A program made the translations under genes and the position numbers. The notes beneath the pieces are model-generated. The model did not search any database and was not told the DNA's origin. It was given only the letters and a program-made list of their open reading frames with translations. From contig JAMZAV010000101.1 of the NCBI GenBank assembly GCA_024449915.1, positions 248,001 through 312,000 on the forward strand: 64,000 nt of DNA. The letters run 5' to 3'. The stretch comes from Sweltsa coloradensis (Eukaryota; Arthropoda; Insecta; Plecoptera; Chloroperlidae). Of this stretch, positions 45,370 through 58,147 are shown in pieces; the stretch's first letter is position 1, and each line of letters starts with the position of its first letter.

Positions 45370-47332
45370 GTAACCTAGGCCTAGACCCCTAGGCTTTGTG
45401 TAGGCCTAGGGTAGGCCTAGGACAATCCTAGGGCTTAGCCTAGGCCTAGCTACACACAGACATATGTAGCTAGGCTAAGACCTAGAAATAGGCTTTTAAC
45501 TTTATTTTAGGGCCTATAATGGTAGGCCTAGGGCCGAGGCTTAATCTATGCTGAGGGACCGTAAGCCCTAGGCCCTAAGGAAACTCCAGAATGTTGCTTG
45601 CTTCTTGCTGTAAAATTGGTTGATTGGTGGCAGGTTCTTAATTCTTTTGCTCTTCTTTTTCTTTGCCTTGTGTTATGGTCCTTGGTCAAGTGCCCTTTCT
45701 TCAATTGGTTTAGAATTCGTAGGCTACATTGGATTCCCATTCATTCAGCGCTCCATTAGCAGTTTTTCATCTCCCAGTTTTGTTAAGGTAGGCCCGCCCT
45801 ACGCCTATTACTGGACGTAAATATTTGCTGTGTAAATCGTACGTTGGGCACGACCAGTCTTTGCGATGAAAAGTAGGTTTAGGAGAGGGGAGGGGGGGGC
45901 TAAGCAAAGTGCCGTGACGAGGTTGGTAGGCTACAACTGTAGTTTTTGTGTGTTACTTTTCACGTGAGGGTAGGCCTAAGCCTATACAGCATTTTTACCG
46001 GTTTTCTTTCTCACATCAAATGGTGTAGGCCTAGGCCTATTTTGAAGTATTTTAGTGAAAGAAATTATGATATAATTTTGTTCCCAACATACTATTTGTA
46101 TACATCGTTGGTTGATACGTTGAGAATCTGACCAATAGCAAGCATCCAACGTATGAATTAATTGGCAATTTCATATGTCCAATGTATCAATATACAGGGG
46201 GTTTAGGATTTCATATTCTCTTCAGTGGCATAGCCAGTGAGAGGCAGAGTGGGCAATGCTCCGCTCCCGCTCCCGCCCCCTTGTTTTGGCACCCACTAAG
46301 CATTTGAATTGTTCCACTTCAAAGTCCCAAATAGTACTTCTAATTCTAACGGCAAGTAGATTAATAGTCATGCGAAGCCGAATTATCAGCAATGCGCTCT
46401 GATGAAGCGCTCATTTATATTTAGGGTGCGTCTGAAATCGACTTTATGCGCAAGTCTGAGTCTGCTTGCCTAGTCGACTCGTTAGTCGGAAGTGACGTCA
46501 CGTAGTTGGTGTCCAAATGTCGCTACTTGCTAGTAGGCGTGTTTAGTCTGCTAAACTAGCACTTAAACGTGCACGTAGTTGCCGAAAGTGTATGCTTGTA
46601 AGCCTGCTTACAAGATGGCGAGGGCTACAGAAATAAATTGTATAGGTAACTGACTAGGTATTCAAACAGATATGAGATGAAACAGATGAACAGATGAAAC
46701 ACGATTATAGATGCACCAGTACAAAGGTACAGATGCTGGTTTCGAGTCACAGTTGAGGTTGTTGTTTTTCATTTGCCGGGTGGACGTCAGAAACTAAATT
46801 ACTGGATCGATGTTCAGTCTGGGTACATCGTACATAACACATTAAAAAAAAAAAACTTAAATTAACAATGCAATGCACATAAATGCCTAAATACATTGTT
46901 GTTGTTGTTGAGCGAGACACAATGCCTAACGGCATGAAGAAGGAGGAAAGGGAGGCTCGTCTCTACTGGTTGACTAGATCAAGCATGATGGCATCATAGA
47001 CCAAATGTGGGCATTTGAGAAGAAGAAGACATTGTTGATTATAATTGCTAACAGATTTTGCAACTCGTAAATTGCTTTCTTTTCGTCGTAGGCTACATAA
47101 AAAATTTAAAAACGTTTTTCATCAAATTCTCAAATTATTTCTAAATTTTGCAAAACTTTCAATAATTTTCTACTAATACCGTACGCAATGTTTTATAAAT
47201 GTACTCGGCAATAAGACTGGGTCCCTATAATGAACAAGTACCTACACGGTAATTAAATACAGGTATAGCTACAGTAAGATCCCTCTTATCCGATCCCCTC
47301 TTATCCGATATTCCGTGTTAACCGAGCCCCCC

Positions 47333-47363
<31 letters not shown>

Positions 47364-50300
47364 AGTTTTAAATACGTAAATAAAACATAAAAATAATTAC
47401 AGACGCCGCGCCGCACTTTTTTAAATGTACTCGCATACATTTGTAGGCATGCCTTACGAGTAGGGATGACATCGGGTACCCGGTTCCAGAAATTACCCGG
47501 AGCCGATTTTAAGATCCGGGTATATTTCGCGGCCGTTTATAGACTAATTCACCAGTTTAAATTACGCGCATACGTGGTTGCGGTCTTTCCCGCGGAGCGT
47601 GCCCGCTGCCTAAAGAGTAATTGGAGTTGACGACAGAGCGCGTTGTAAGCTATCACGTGCTTCCGTCCGTCTCGGCGAGTCGTGCCCATGCCACGAGTGA
47701 GTGCAAGAGAGAAAGATGCGGCAATAAATCTTGGACACCGCCGTCTGCGCAGTACGAGATGCGCGTACGATCCAACCAACTCACACTCACAGCTGACTGA
47801 CAAAGATGGTTGGGTGAAGAAGAAGAATTTGCAATGCAATCATCTTTCAACCGATTCACGAAATTCCATACACACGCATAGGACATAGGACTGACGCATA
47901 GGATTGTTATTCTGGGCTTATGTTCTTTCTTTCCCAGGCTTATCTTGCGACGAGAGCTTCAGCGCGGGATATAGTAGTGACTAGTGAGAGGTTTTCCCAC
48001 ATGAGAAAGAGAGCTAGGCCTAGGCCTAGCCTAGGCCTATGTTTGCATTGTAGGCCTAGCCTAGGCCTACTGCTGTCGAGTCTAGGCCTAGACATACGTT
48101 TTATTACGACATGTAGGCCTAATTGTGTACTGTGTTTGTGAGCTTGATTTACAAGCTATTAATTCATTTAGTATACCCTGTATGAAGTGTATCGTGTGTA
48201 TTTTATGTTCCTTTATCCATTACATGTGTGGCTAGGCCTATGCTAGGCCTACGAGAGCAAATAACAAATGAAACGCGCCATCGAGTTTTTCGCAAATCCG
48301 AGGTGCCCCCGGTCTCATCCAACTCGGATAAGAGGGATCTTACTGTATTGTGTTTGACATTCAATGTGCATGCAAGTTTGACATTCTTTTCGCTAAATTG
48401 GCCCGATCGTTCCAGGAAGACCGCAAATACAGCGGTCTCTTATCTCTCATCATATCAATGGTTGTCCAAACTCCAAAACGGGGGGAAATCGTTCTGGCAT
48501 TGATGTTAACTCGGACGGGGAAAGATTATAGCTGACCCCTTTTTGAATTGCCTCTATCCCAAATACCTCCTTTGTTTCTATGGATCCCACTTTGCCCCTA
48601 GGCCTACTCTATCTTGGGTCTAACAAACTTGTTAAATTAATAAATGTGTAAATGTATGATGTTTTAGGCCTAGGTCATAGGCCTGCCTGCCATCTTGCCT
48701 GGTAATTGTTCAGGAGAGCTCTGCCCAAGCTAAGCCAATTAGGCATAGGCCTACTAATCCGATAACGGTGCCTACAACAGCCCAGTAATAGTTTTCCGTT
48801 ACTGTTTCAGTTAACGGGAAATCTAAAAATTTTTAGTGATGTGAATTTACCGTGTATTTAAAACTCGGGTAATTTACAGGTAGGCCTAAATTTAGACAGG
48901 TAGGCCTACTGAAAAAACGGTAAAATCGATAAAAATTTTATTTTGGCCATATTAAGCATATTGGCATAGCCTGACAGACATAAATAGTTTTTGGGATGAG
49001 GAAGATGTATATCAATTAAAAGAAAGTGTTAATTGACTCATTTCCACTGCATTCTTGCTGTGTAGTTTTTTATTAATCTTTAGAATATGATGGAAAATTT
49101 TAAAATTTATTGAATTTTTTAAAGTGTTAAAAGACTTATTTCCACTGCATTCTTGTGAAGTGTAGGTTCTTATTAGTCTTTAGAATATTATAATGACGGA
49201 AAATTTTAAAATTTACGGTAAATTCTCTGACCGGTAAATTTACCGACACACATCACTAAAACTTTTAGCCATTCCCAGCCTGAAATCGACCTTAAACCAT
49301 TGGCAAACAAATACTTTATTGTTTCCAGATATCAACGAGCTTAACTTACCGAAGACCTGCAATACAGAGTTTCCTGACCCAGATGATTTGTTGACATTCA
49401 AACTTGTTATCTGCCCTGATGAGGTAAGTGAAAAGGCTTGACCCATTCAGAGTGTGTGCAGCCTCTTTATGTTCATTATTGGACTTAATTTCAAGATCAA
49501 TCAGGCTGATGCACAATTGCCCGGTATTGAAAACTGGAAGACGCTAACGCTACAAGGGCTTTGATGCACAACAGCCCTTTATACAGCTTCACGAACGCAT
49601 TTTTAGTCGCGTTGACTGATAAGCTTTTTTGTAAGTTTTTAGTAGGCCTATGCGTGGGATCTTTTTACTTTATCAAGTCCCATTGCAAAATCATTTTTGT
49701 TAAATTAGGATATTTTTTTATAAAGTACTAGTATTAATTGCTATGGTAGGACCCAACACCAATTCATAGAATGTTAAATATCTGGAGGCCCGAAGAATTG
49801 CTTTTTGAACGCATTGTAGGTGATTGTTGTCAAGTTTCTATAGTTACTTGTTAATTATTATACACCTAAAAAAACTCATATTAAAACCTTTATTTCTATG
49901 GATTCTGGCTAACTTTTTCAACTTTTTCTTTCAAAATGTAGGCCTACTACATCACCATTAGGCCTACCTTAATGTCCATGTAAAATATGAACGTTATAGC
50001 CCCACCCGTTTGGTCCGAATAAGCCAAAATATCACAAAAATACCGCATTAAAAATTGAAAAAAATCGTAAAAGTACGATATTCATGAGAAATATTTCTTT
50101 GATTGCCTACCCAAAAACGTGACAAGTCTTAAGCTCAGAGATTTTGAAGGTCCCCTCCAATTTTCATCAAGATCGCATATGCCGTATGCCCGGGTAGAGC
50201 GCGAACAGACAGAAAAAAAAAAGAACACCCGAGCAAAATTTTTTGGGGTGTCAGTGAAATTGGAAGTATTTGCTTCGCTCATCTAATTAATGATAAAGGC

Positions 50301-51525
50301 CTAATTTCAAAGCTTCTGATTGGTGTCTATCCTACATGGAGGCAAGAGGGTTAAATTTACTTGACACTTGACTGGGCTTTAACCTTTGATTTTACTTTTC
50401 AGCAAGGTAAAGATTCTGGCCACATTTCAATGCCTCTAGTTACATAACATATAACTTTATTTAATTTCAGGGTTTTTACAGAGGTGGGCGCTTTGTCTTT
50501 AGCTTCAAAGTAGGCCCTAATTATCCACATGAACCACCTAAAGTGAAATGTGAAACGCCAGTTTATCATCCAAACATTGACTTGGATGGCAACGTTTGCC
50601 TCAACATTTTACGAGAAGACTGGAAACCAGTACTTACAATCAACTCTATAGTTTATGGGCTACAGTATTTGTTTTTGGTAAGTAGGCCTACATACCTACA
50701 TACTCTGGGGTTGTCAAATGAATAATTTTATAAAAGCCCTCTTTATGATCGCCCGACAATTGATGCCTCGCAGAGTTTGCAGCCAGGTAGGTCTACGCAT
50801 TGTCTAGGCAGTGAGTGGTTGGGAAACTTGCTACTAACTGGGGATGAAATCCACTAAGTAGGTACCGGTATACTTATATGTGCCATGCTGATTTCTCTAT
50901 ATCTGGCATAGGCTCCATCAACAGTGAATGACCACAGCACATGAACTGTGAGCGGTAGTGTGCTCGCACAGCCGTATCTTGTGCAAAGCGAATCATATTG
51001 TTTACGAAATTAATTCTTTTTATAATTAATGCCACAAATAGTGTCGTAAAATTCTAGAGATATTTTAAAAATTTCTCCATGCAGGAGAAAATTGAGAAAT
51101 CTCTAATCAGTTGTGAATGTGTGTCGATTCTAAATACAAATTTATTTATATAGGGGCTGGTTGGCCTTTACCCAACTTCATAAAATCAAGTAAAAAATAT
51201 GTTATCATCAAAAGTTTTGTTTATTATTGATTCTAGAAGTGACTTGTAAATATACCAACATAAAGTAATACTACATAGAAGGTTAGGAAAGGGCCACAGG
51301 GGCACAGCTACAAAGTGTCTAGCTTAGGCTTATAATAATGTCTCTGTTAGTAATGTGAATATAACATTTTTCTTTAATTTTTAGGAACCAAATCCTGAAG
51401 ATCCGCTAAATAAAGAAGCTGCTGAAATGTTGCAAAACAATCGTAGAGTGTTTGAACAAAATGTTCAAAAGGCTATGCGAGGTGGCTATGTTGGATCTGT
51501 ATACTTTGATCGGTGTTTAAAATGA
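45264..51525 (+). CDS. UBE2M: UBE2M (UBC12) NEDD8-conjugating enzyme, whole gene
   Basis: Four coding exons join in phase: 45264-45369, 49329-49423, 50471-50677 and 51385-51525, giving 182 residues (vertebrate UBE2M has 183). Residues 1-28 are the N-terminal extension that in the family docks on the NEDD8-activating enzyme and DCN1 ([12 protein letters not shown]). The UBC fold follows, with [19 protein letters not shown] holding the catalytic Cys110, and an end SVYFDRCLK. The enzyme carries NEDD8 as a thioester and passes it to cullins. That function is inferred from strong orthology. Intron 1 (about 4 kb) holds a pogo-like MITE and a LINE trace, and intron 2 a foldback repeat. AATAAA near 51800 is a possible polyadenylation signal. 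Confidence 0.97.
46931..47035 (+). pseudogene. 3' end remnant of the RNase H-bearing LINE family
   Basis: Matches 41000-41113: [16 protein letters not shown] here versus MPKDMEEAERESYLYW there, then MMA and a stop and an (AAG)n tail. About 100 bp in UBE2M intron 1, same strand as the gene. Confidence 0.65.
47272..48345. mobile_element. Pogo/Tigger-like MITE 2, in UBE2M intron 1
   Basis: Ends CAGTAAGATCCCTCTTATCC and GGATAAGAGGGATCTTACTG with TA on both sides. It is the inverted-orientation paralogue of 20276-21134, sharing the GGCCTA-rich block (48013-48120) and the GTACTCGCATACATTTGTAG segment. About 215 bp longer than its sister. Extra sequence around 47462-47695 begins TAGGGATGACATCGGGTACC and may be a further insertion. 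Confidence 0.88.
49329..49423 (+). CDS. UBE2M: UBE2M exon 2
   Basis: Acceptor TTGTTTCCAG, donor GTAAGTG. Completes the split Asp codon and reads [20 protein letters not shown], then [12 protein letters not shown]. Ends in phase 0. Confidence 0.96.
49584..50286 (+). mobile_element. Foldback-type repeat, copy G, in UBE2M intron 2
   Basis: CAGCTTCACGAACGCATTTT then GTCGCGTTGACTGATAAGC on the left, TTCGCTCATCTAATT on the right. Same interior subfamily as 43203 and 53801. Diverged at both ends. Confidence 0.7.
50471..50677 (+). CDS. UBE2M: UBE2M exon 3 (catalytic cysteine)
   Basis: 69 codons. Acceptor TTTAATTTCAG, donor GTAAGTAGG. Reads [20 protein letters not shown], then [20 protein letters not shown] with the active-site Cys110 and the HPN motif, then [18 protein letters not shown]. 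The open frame past the donor is intron. Confidence 0.97.
51385..51525 (+). CDS. UBE2M: UBE2M exon 4 and stop
   Basis: Acceptor TTTAATTTTTAG. Reads [20 protein letters not shown], then [20 protein letters not shown] and LK, with TGA at 51523-51525. Confidence 0.97.
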   Translation, partial: EPNPEDPLNKEAAEMLQNNRRVFEQNVQKAMRGGYVGSVYFDRCLK

Positions 51526-52370
51526 TTACTGATACTGATACAGTTTGGGCTATAGACTCTTTATCACCCGAGTGCTTCTTGTGGGCAACTTAATTATTTG
51601 ATATTGTAAGTTGTAACTATGAAAAGTGGAAACCAATACATGTACAGTGCATTTCTATATGCAACAATGGATTTGTAAACTATAAATTTGCTTTATTCAT
51701 TACCATAGTGAATTAATGATTAATAACTAAATCTATTAAATTTGAGGGCTTGGGTCAATGCTGCTTCATTATAACATATTGAAGTATTGCCATATTGATA
51801 AATAAATTAGAAGTTACTACAGTAGTTAAGTCACACCTTTTCATTTCTCACTACAATACTTTATTTTTATATGTTGGTTGTTTGGTTTTTTTATATAAAT
51901 TTTTAATTAGTTTATACATTTAACTGAAAAAATTATTTATTTTTAGAAATTTTTGTGTTTGCAGTCATTACCGCTTTCAAGGTTGCCATGCACTTAGTTA
52001 ATTTGGCTTGCAAAAATTCAGTAGGCCTATATTCTATATTTTAAGTAATCCAAGCATTTGAATGATATTATATAATATACTGTACTACCTAAATATATCT
52101 GCTTTGTTAGTAAGCCAATACTAAGAATAATAAATTGCATTGCAATACTTTTAATATTGGACATACTTTTAAGCTAAGTGTTGTTCACAATAATTGTTCT
52201 TTTGTATTGTATTAAGTATAATATTTAGGCCTGTGAATATACTGCACTGGATAACCATTGTAGCGTTGTGCACTTTATCTGTAGGTAGCCAACACACGAT
52301 TATGTGTGATTCAGTAAAACAGCTTCCTATCCACGTTCTCTTGATAATTATCATGATTTAACTCAATTCC
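51526..52370 (+). other. UBE2M 3' untranslated region and flank
   Basis: AT-rich. Candidate polyadenylation signals AATAAA near 51800 and 52130. No further gene recognised. Confidence 0.5.
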
Positions 52371-52373
52371 AAC

Positions 52374-53629
52374 TAGGGATTTCAATGCCCGGAAATTTTT
52401 ATACCTGGGTACCCGCAATCAATACCCGAGCTACCCGCGGGTAGCAAAAGACTACATATATCAGGACGTTTAATTTGCATTTAACGAAGGCACTTTGGTT
52501 CAAAACGGTTACCGAGTCTAATATATACACATCGAATTTGACCCAAAGTGATTTCGATCCAATTCACTTTAGGAAGCGAGTTGGAAGTATTCGATCCGCT
52601 TGGCTTGAACCTGATATACACTTCAAAGCGGTTCCGTACACCACGCCCACGACATCTCGCCACCTTCTGCGATCCGTTGTTTGTTTTTCAATCATTGGAA
52701 GTATAAGATTCCAGTTTTCGCTCACTACCTTTGAATTCTCAACCTTGCGACGTCAAAGCTTGTGGGAGATAATATTAACTTTAAGACGAAGAGGTTATGG
52801 CTGGCCTGAAGTGCAGCCATGTTGGATCCACTTTGAAACTAGTTTCAACGAAATCAGTTCGGGTTGTTTGATATTTCAAACTGATTTCTTTCAAAGCGTT
52901 TTGAACAAACTACTTTGGACGTCCTGATATACGTCATAGGATTTATCGTCATGGGTGTCAAATGATTTAGAAAATCATTGGCAGTTGCAAAGTATTGGTA
53001 TAAGGGCACAAATGTATTAACTAGTATACAATGACTCGTGATTCATGGGATTGGAGCAACATCAAGCGGAAAAGAACACAGATTGATTACGACATTCCTT
53101 ACATACGCATATTAAGTATAAAAACCAAAATCGGATCATAGGTTGCTCAAGGTCAAACCTTGCCTTTATGACTATACATGTATACCTCGCTCCCAATGCA
53201 CTACTTCTGTATCAGTTCATTCAAAGTGATCTTCCACTTCTTGTTATCTCATCTTTCACACCAAGTATCATCTCAAGTTGTCACGTAATAAATATTGAAC
53301 ACTTGGAATAGCGCTGTAAATGCACAAAACAAGTAGTAGATGACCAAAACATCTGCAAATCAAACTTCATAGGATCAAAATTTCCTATAAGTAGGCCTAC
53401 GACCTTCAAAAACAGTAAACACTCGTCGCTACAATCACAGCAGCCAGCCAGCCACAGGTGGCAGGGGAAGGGGTATAATGACGCGATGTATTGGCTGTTC
53501 CGTAAAAAATATCGCGATCTGTGTTTATAATGGAAAAATTCCACCTTGGACAAAGGAAAAACAGGTAGTAGCGGGTAATGAAAAATTGGAACTGTACCCG
53601 CAGGTAACGGGTACCCATTGACATCCCTA
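52374..53629. mobile_element. hAT-like element candidate with nested MITE
   Basis: Left TAGGGATTTCAATGCCCGG, and right in reverse complement TAGGGATGTCAATGGGTACC. Both ends are followed by GGGTACCCG-like segments. A matching 8-bp target duplication is not visible. Holds the inverted-repeat element 52457-52931. Confidence 0.45.
52457..52931. mobile_element. TIR element with TATATCAGGACGT ends
   Basis: TATATCAGGACGT at 52457-52469 is exactly mirrored at 52919-52931, and partial pairing continues inward (AAACGCTTT/CAAAACGGTT). About 475 bp. A 150-codon frame (52475-52927) fills it end to end but has no recognisable motif and ends at the inverted repeat. Confidence 0.6.
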
Positions 53630-53800
53630 CGACTGCTACGGGTTGAGTGGTGATTTCCAGCATTGTCTAGCACTAGTACATGAAACAATCAATTAAGCTT
53701 GCCAGACTTGGCATTTCTTTCTCCTGCATCTCCACCTTCTGTCTTCCTACACTTGCCATTTACTCTCAAGATTCATCTTGCTCTCGAATCATTTTCTACA

Positions 53801-54569
53801 CTAGGAAGCTTCGCAAACGCTTTTTTTAGTCGCGTTGATGGATGAGCTTTTTAATTATAAAATGAAAATAATAAAAACTGTATTAATACGGCCTATACAA
53901 AGCAATCATTAGGTCTGTTGGATCTTTGATTGTTTGTAACAAGGCTGTGAGTAAGGTATAAAATCTCCTGTGAAGTTTTCATACAAGGCTGTGAGAAAGA
54001 TCTAAAATCTATATTTTCGTGCTATTTGGGCGGATTCTGACCAAACGGGTGGGGCTACAACGTTCATATTTCACATGGACATTAAGGTAAGGGTGACTGA
54101 TGTATTGACTTTTGAAAGAAAAAGTTAGCCAGAATCTATGGAAATAAAGGTTTTAATATTTAACACCTAAAAAAACTCAAATTAAAACTTTTATTTCTAT
54201 AGATTCTGGCTACCTATTTCAACTTTTTCTTTCAAAAGTCAATACATCATTATTGCCTTATTGTGCATGTGAAATATGAACTTTGTAGCCCCACCCGTTT
54301 GGTCAGAATCGCCCAAATATCGCATTAAAAATCGAAAAAAATCGTAAAAGTACGATATTCATGAGAAATATTTCTTTCGATTGTACCCAAAAACGTAGCA
54401 AGTCTAAGTTCAGAGATTTCGAAGGTCCCCTCAAATTTTCATCCAGATCGCATGTGCCGTTTGCCCGGTAGAGAGCGAACAAACAAGACAGAAATACAAA
54501 AAAAAAAAACACCCAAGCTAAATTTTTTTGGGGGTCGGTGAAATTGAAGTCTTCGCTTCGCTCATCCAA
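53801..54569 (+). mobile_element. Foldback-type repeat, copy F
   Basis: CTAGGAAGCTTCGCAAACGC then GTTGATGGATGAGC on the left, CTTCGCTTCGCTCATCCAA on the right. The interior contains both orientations of the AGAATCTATGGAAATAAAGG/CCAAACGGGTGGGGCTACAA block, so it is partly palindromic inside. Most complete member of its subfamily. Confidence 0.8.
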
Positions 54570-54574
54570 ATATG

Positions 54575-55680
54575 GAAGACTCCCGACTCCAAATAGTGCC
54601 GTAGGTGTGGATAGAAAATCCCTTAAAAACACCGCTCTGTATTGAAACCAATTTAACGTAAAAATATTTTCAATTCTATTGAGGTACAAAGTTTTACGTT
54701 TACTTTTTGCCGCGCAAACAGTGTGCGACGTCACGATTAGCTAAATATTATTTTTTATGAATGAATTAACCACTGCCTTCTGGATTAACTTATTGTTGGC
54801 GTCATTGATTTGGTAAACTAATAACCTTCATAATGTCTAGGAAGAACTTAATAAATACAAACTACAAAGTTTAGATTGGAGAAGGGTTGACAAATTGGGA
54901 AAACATAGAGAACATAAAGCCCAGCCTGAAGGGCTGGAGGAGACCAAACATTTCACCTCCTGATGACAACTGCAGCTACGTAATTTAAAGTAGTTAGATT
55001 TACTGCTATGCAGCAAAGTACCACTGTACCTAGGCCAACTATAGATCTATCAGGCAAAGTTTATTATTGTATTGTGTAGGCCTGTTATATGGAGTATATA
55101 TATACCACACAGATAAGGGTGTTTGTAACAGCTATTGTGGCAGCCACAATAACAATAAGCTAATGGTTGCAAGGTCGACATCACTTCGGCATACTGCAGC
55201 ATATCTCTGCTCTTCACTCGCAGATGGCGAGGTACACCATCGACTACAAGTAAATCAAGCGATCTAGTTGTACTTGTATCTACTACACCCAGGCCTTGAT
55301 TTATTTCTGGTCGAGGTTGTACATACAATAGACTGCATTTAAGTTGATTTAGACTCGTCCATTTTGGCCAAGTGGTTTGTGTAAGTCTATAGGCCTAGTA
55401 CATAATTGGAAATGGAACAATCATGGTCATCAACTTTATAAATTGAACTTGGGGTGTCCAAAAGTTATTGAACACCATTGTCAGGGATGGGAGATGACAG
55501 ACAATAGGTTTTAGTTTTGATCATCTTGTGCATAACATCATTGCGCAGAAGCGGCAGAACAAAGCGGTTTTAAATGATAAAAATAGTGGAAATAATAAAA
55601 TAAAACCAATCATTGATATTTTGATTATTGATAATGAATGTTGAATAATTGATTTTAGAGATTTTATTCAATATCGATTA
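54575..55680. other. No gene recognised
   Basis: No conserved coding sequence. A GTCAGGGATGGGAG segment at 55480 and ATTGATTATCGAT-like runs before 55690 suggest a decayed hAT element whose right end (GCATCCCTA) lies at 56309-56317. Confidence 0.3.
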
Positions 55681-55690
55681 TAGTTTGCAT

Positions 55691-56303
55691 TAGAGGTGGT
55701 TGCGTGATCAATTTTCCACTCGCGTCACGTCACGTAAACTCATTTTCTGATCACGCACAGTCACGCACGAATTACATAATTTTTATTTAACTCGCACACG
55801 ATCACGTAATATTTTTCAAGTAGCTATACTCGCCCATGCACGACAAATAGCGTTTTCAAGCACTCGCGCGCAATCTAGATTACTCAATTGTTGGTATTTT
55901 GAAGAGCACCCTTCTAACCCGATCGGCGATCGCCACCAACCTGGTCATGTTCGCATTGTCAGAATATGGCAGACATCCTGTCGTCACTTGCTCCTCTCAA
56001 GAGAGTGGTGAACAAATAAATAACTAGAGATGAATACAAGTGATTGGCAGACAATAAATTCAAGAGATTGTTGGATTATTACTATCTCGTCCGCGTATTC
56101 ATGGCTGAATTTTAGGGCAGGGTGCGACTCAAGGCGAGCTAAGAGGAGGGTGACCTGGCCTTGCGGATTTGAAGGGCTTGTTCCGTGCTAGAGCATTTAG
56201 TGTCACGCGTGTCTCGATGCACGCGTGACTGTTATATTATCACGCAAATTCACGTTCACGCACAATCACGAGAAAAGTCGTGAGTCACACGCGACCACCT
56301 CTT
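55691..56303. mobile_element. hAT-type MITE
   Basis: Ends TAGAGGTGGTTGCGTGATC and, in reverse complement, AAGAGGTGGTCGCGTGTGAC. Flanked by GTTTGCAT (55683-55690) and GTGTGCAT (56304-56311), an 8-bp duplication with one mismatch. The interior is rich in TCACGTAA/CACGCAC motifs. 613 bp, no coding capacity. Confidence 0.72.
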
Positions 56304-56319
56304 GTGTGCATCCCTACTG

Positions 56320-57040
56320 ACAATTGAACCACTATCTTGTATAACTGCCATTTCCAAATTATTATAATATCAATCACTGCTAAGGTTTACATTTGGTGGT
56401 AGAATTAGTAAGTACTTCTGCTGCTCCTTTTTTCCCCCGAGTTATATAAATATAATTAATAACTGAATTTACAAGCCACCAGTGGTCATTTCAACTATGT
56501 TTTAGATCTTAAAGGACATCACAACCCTAGGATTTCCCGGGTATATCAACAACTTATTTTGTTTCATAAATACAGAAAACTACAGTCTCTACCCTAGTAA
56601 CGACACACAATTTAATAACAATTAATAATAGTAGATGCGCGCGCAGCTGCTAATAGTGATGTAGACATTGCGCACAAGTCCTTGCAGACGGCCTAATATT
56701 GGACAAGCTCGGTAAATAACTATCTCTGTAGCCGATGTCAAAGTAAACATTCTTTCAGGGCTATTTCAGGGTCGTAAAGAAAGATGTGTCCACGATAATT
56801 TGAAGTCGGATTATTGATTTAGAGCATATAAGCCGCTCAATAATTACGGCGGATCGTCTGAATTGCATATTAAAATGAAGTGATAAATGTCATATATCCC
56901 TCCTCCCTTGGGACATTCCAGGCTATATCGCTATTGTACGGCACCAGTAGGCCTATTCCGAACCTTGTTTGTCGCATTCTTCTGCAGTGATTCGGCGAAA
57001 AACACGTTGTTGAAAATAAGAAATGCAATATGAATGTTGA
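56320..57040. other. No gene or element recognised
   Basis: AT-rich sequence with no supported frame. Confidence 0.35.
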
Positions 57041-57043
57041 TAA

Positions 57044-57541
57044 CTAGGAAAACGCTTTAGTCCCGCCGCGTTGTTGGATGAGCGTAATTGGTGCATTGAG
57101 CTGTCATGTGTTATGCGGATTTTCTGTTGTTCTGTGAAAAAATTATTACTAAATTTTAAATTTTTTTAATTAATCGCAATTTTAAAAAGGAAAAAATCGT
57201 AAAATTGAAATTTTGATATGAATTAATTATTCGATTGCACACAAATTTTACACGAATATATTAATTTATAAAATAAAGGTTCTGTGAACAAATCATTACA
57301 ATAGGATAAAACATGTAGGTGTTTAAGCGAAAATTAAAAAATCGAAAAAAATCGTAAAATGGCGATTTTCATGAGAAATAATTTTCCAATTGTGCTCAAA
57401 AACGTGGCAGTTCTAAGTTCAGAGATTTCGAAGACCTCCATAAAATTTCATCGCAATCGGAGTATCGGTTTAGCCGGAATCGTGTTAACAAACAGACAAA
57501 AATACATAAAAAAAAAAAACATTCCGGATTTTTTTCTCCAG
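57044..57541 (+). mobile_element. Foldback-type repeat, copy C (right end missing)
   Basis: Starts CTAGGAAAACGCTTTAGTCC then GTTGTTGGATGAGCG, runs to TTTTTTTCTCCAGT, and passes directly into copy D without its terminal CGCTCATCCAA block. Confidence 0.75.
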
Positions 57542-57542
57542 T

Positions 57543-58147
57543 AACGCTTAAGTCCCGCCGCGTTGTTGGATGAACGTAATTGGTGCATTGAGCTACCATG
57601 TGTTATATGGATTTTCTGTTGTTCTGTGAAAAAATCATTACTTAGTTGAAGATTTTTTTTAAATTAATTTAAATTTAATGAAAAATAAACTTTAATCTTT
57701 AATTTTTTTAATTAGTAATCGTAATTCGATTGTGCTCAAATTTCACAAGAATATATTAATTCATAAAATTAAGGTTCTGTGAAAAAATCATCAAAATCGG
57801 ATAAAGCATGTAGGTGTTAAAAGTCAAAGAATTTTTTAAAAAATCGAAAAAAAATCGTAAAATTGCGATTTTGATGAGAAATAATTTTTCGATTGTGCTC
57901 AAAAACGTGGCAGTTCTAAGTTCAGAGATTTCGAAGACCTCCATAAAATTTCATCGCAATCGGAGTATCGGTTTAGCCGGAATCGTGTTAACAAACAGAC
58001 AAAAATACAGAAAAAAAAAGAAAAAAAAAAAAAAACATTCCGGATTTTTTTCTCCAGTGTAGTGAAATGGAATCTTCGCTTCGCTCGCTACGCTCGCTAC
58101 GCTCATCCAAAAATGGAATCTTCGCTTCGCTCGCTACGCTCATCCAA
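57543..58147 (+). mobile_element. Foldback-type repeat, copy D
   Basis: Begins ACGCTTAAGTCCCGCCGCG, missing the first few bases, so copies C and D form a head-to-tail pair. Ends with a duplicated terminal block: CTACGCTCATCCAA at 58097-58110 and again at 58134-58147. Confidence 0.75.

Noticed and set aside
52475..52927. 150-codon open frame
   Set aside because: Fills a TIR element exactly between its inverted ends. No recognisable domain or codon signal. Treated as chance.
57359..58062. Similar translations (LSSEISKTSIKFHRNRS...) in foldback copies C and D
   Set aside because: The similarity reflects nucleotide identity between repeat copies. Other members break the frame, so there is no evidence for a protein.
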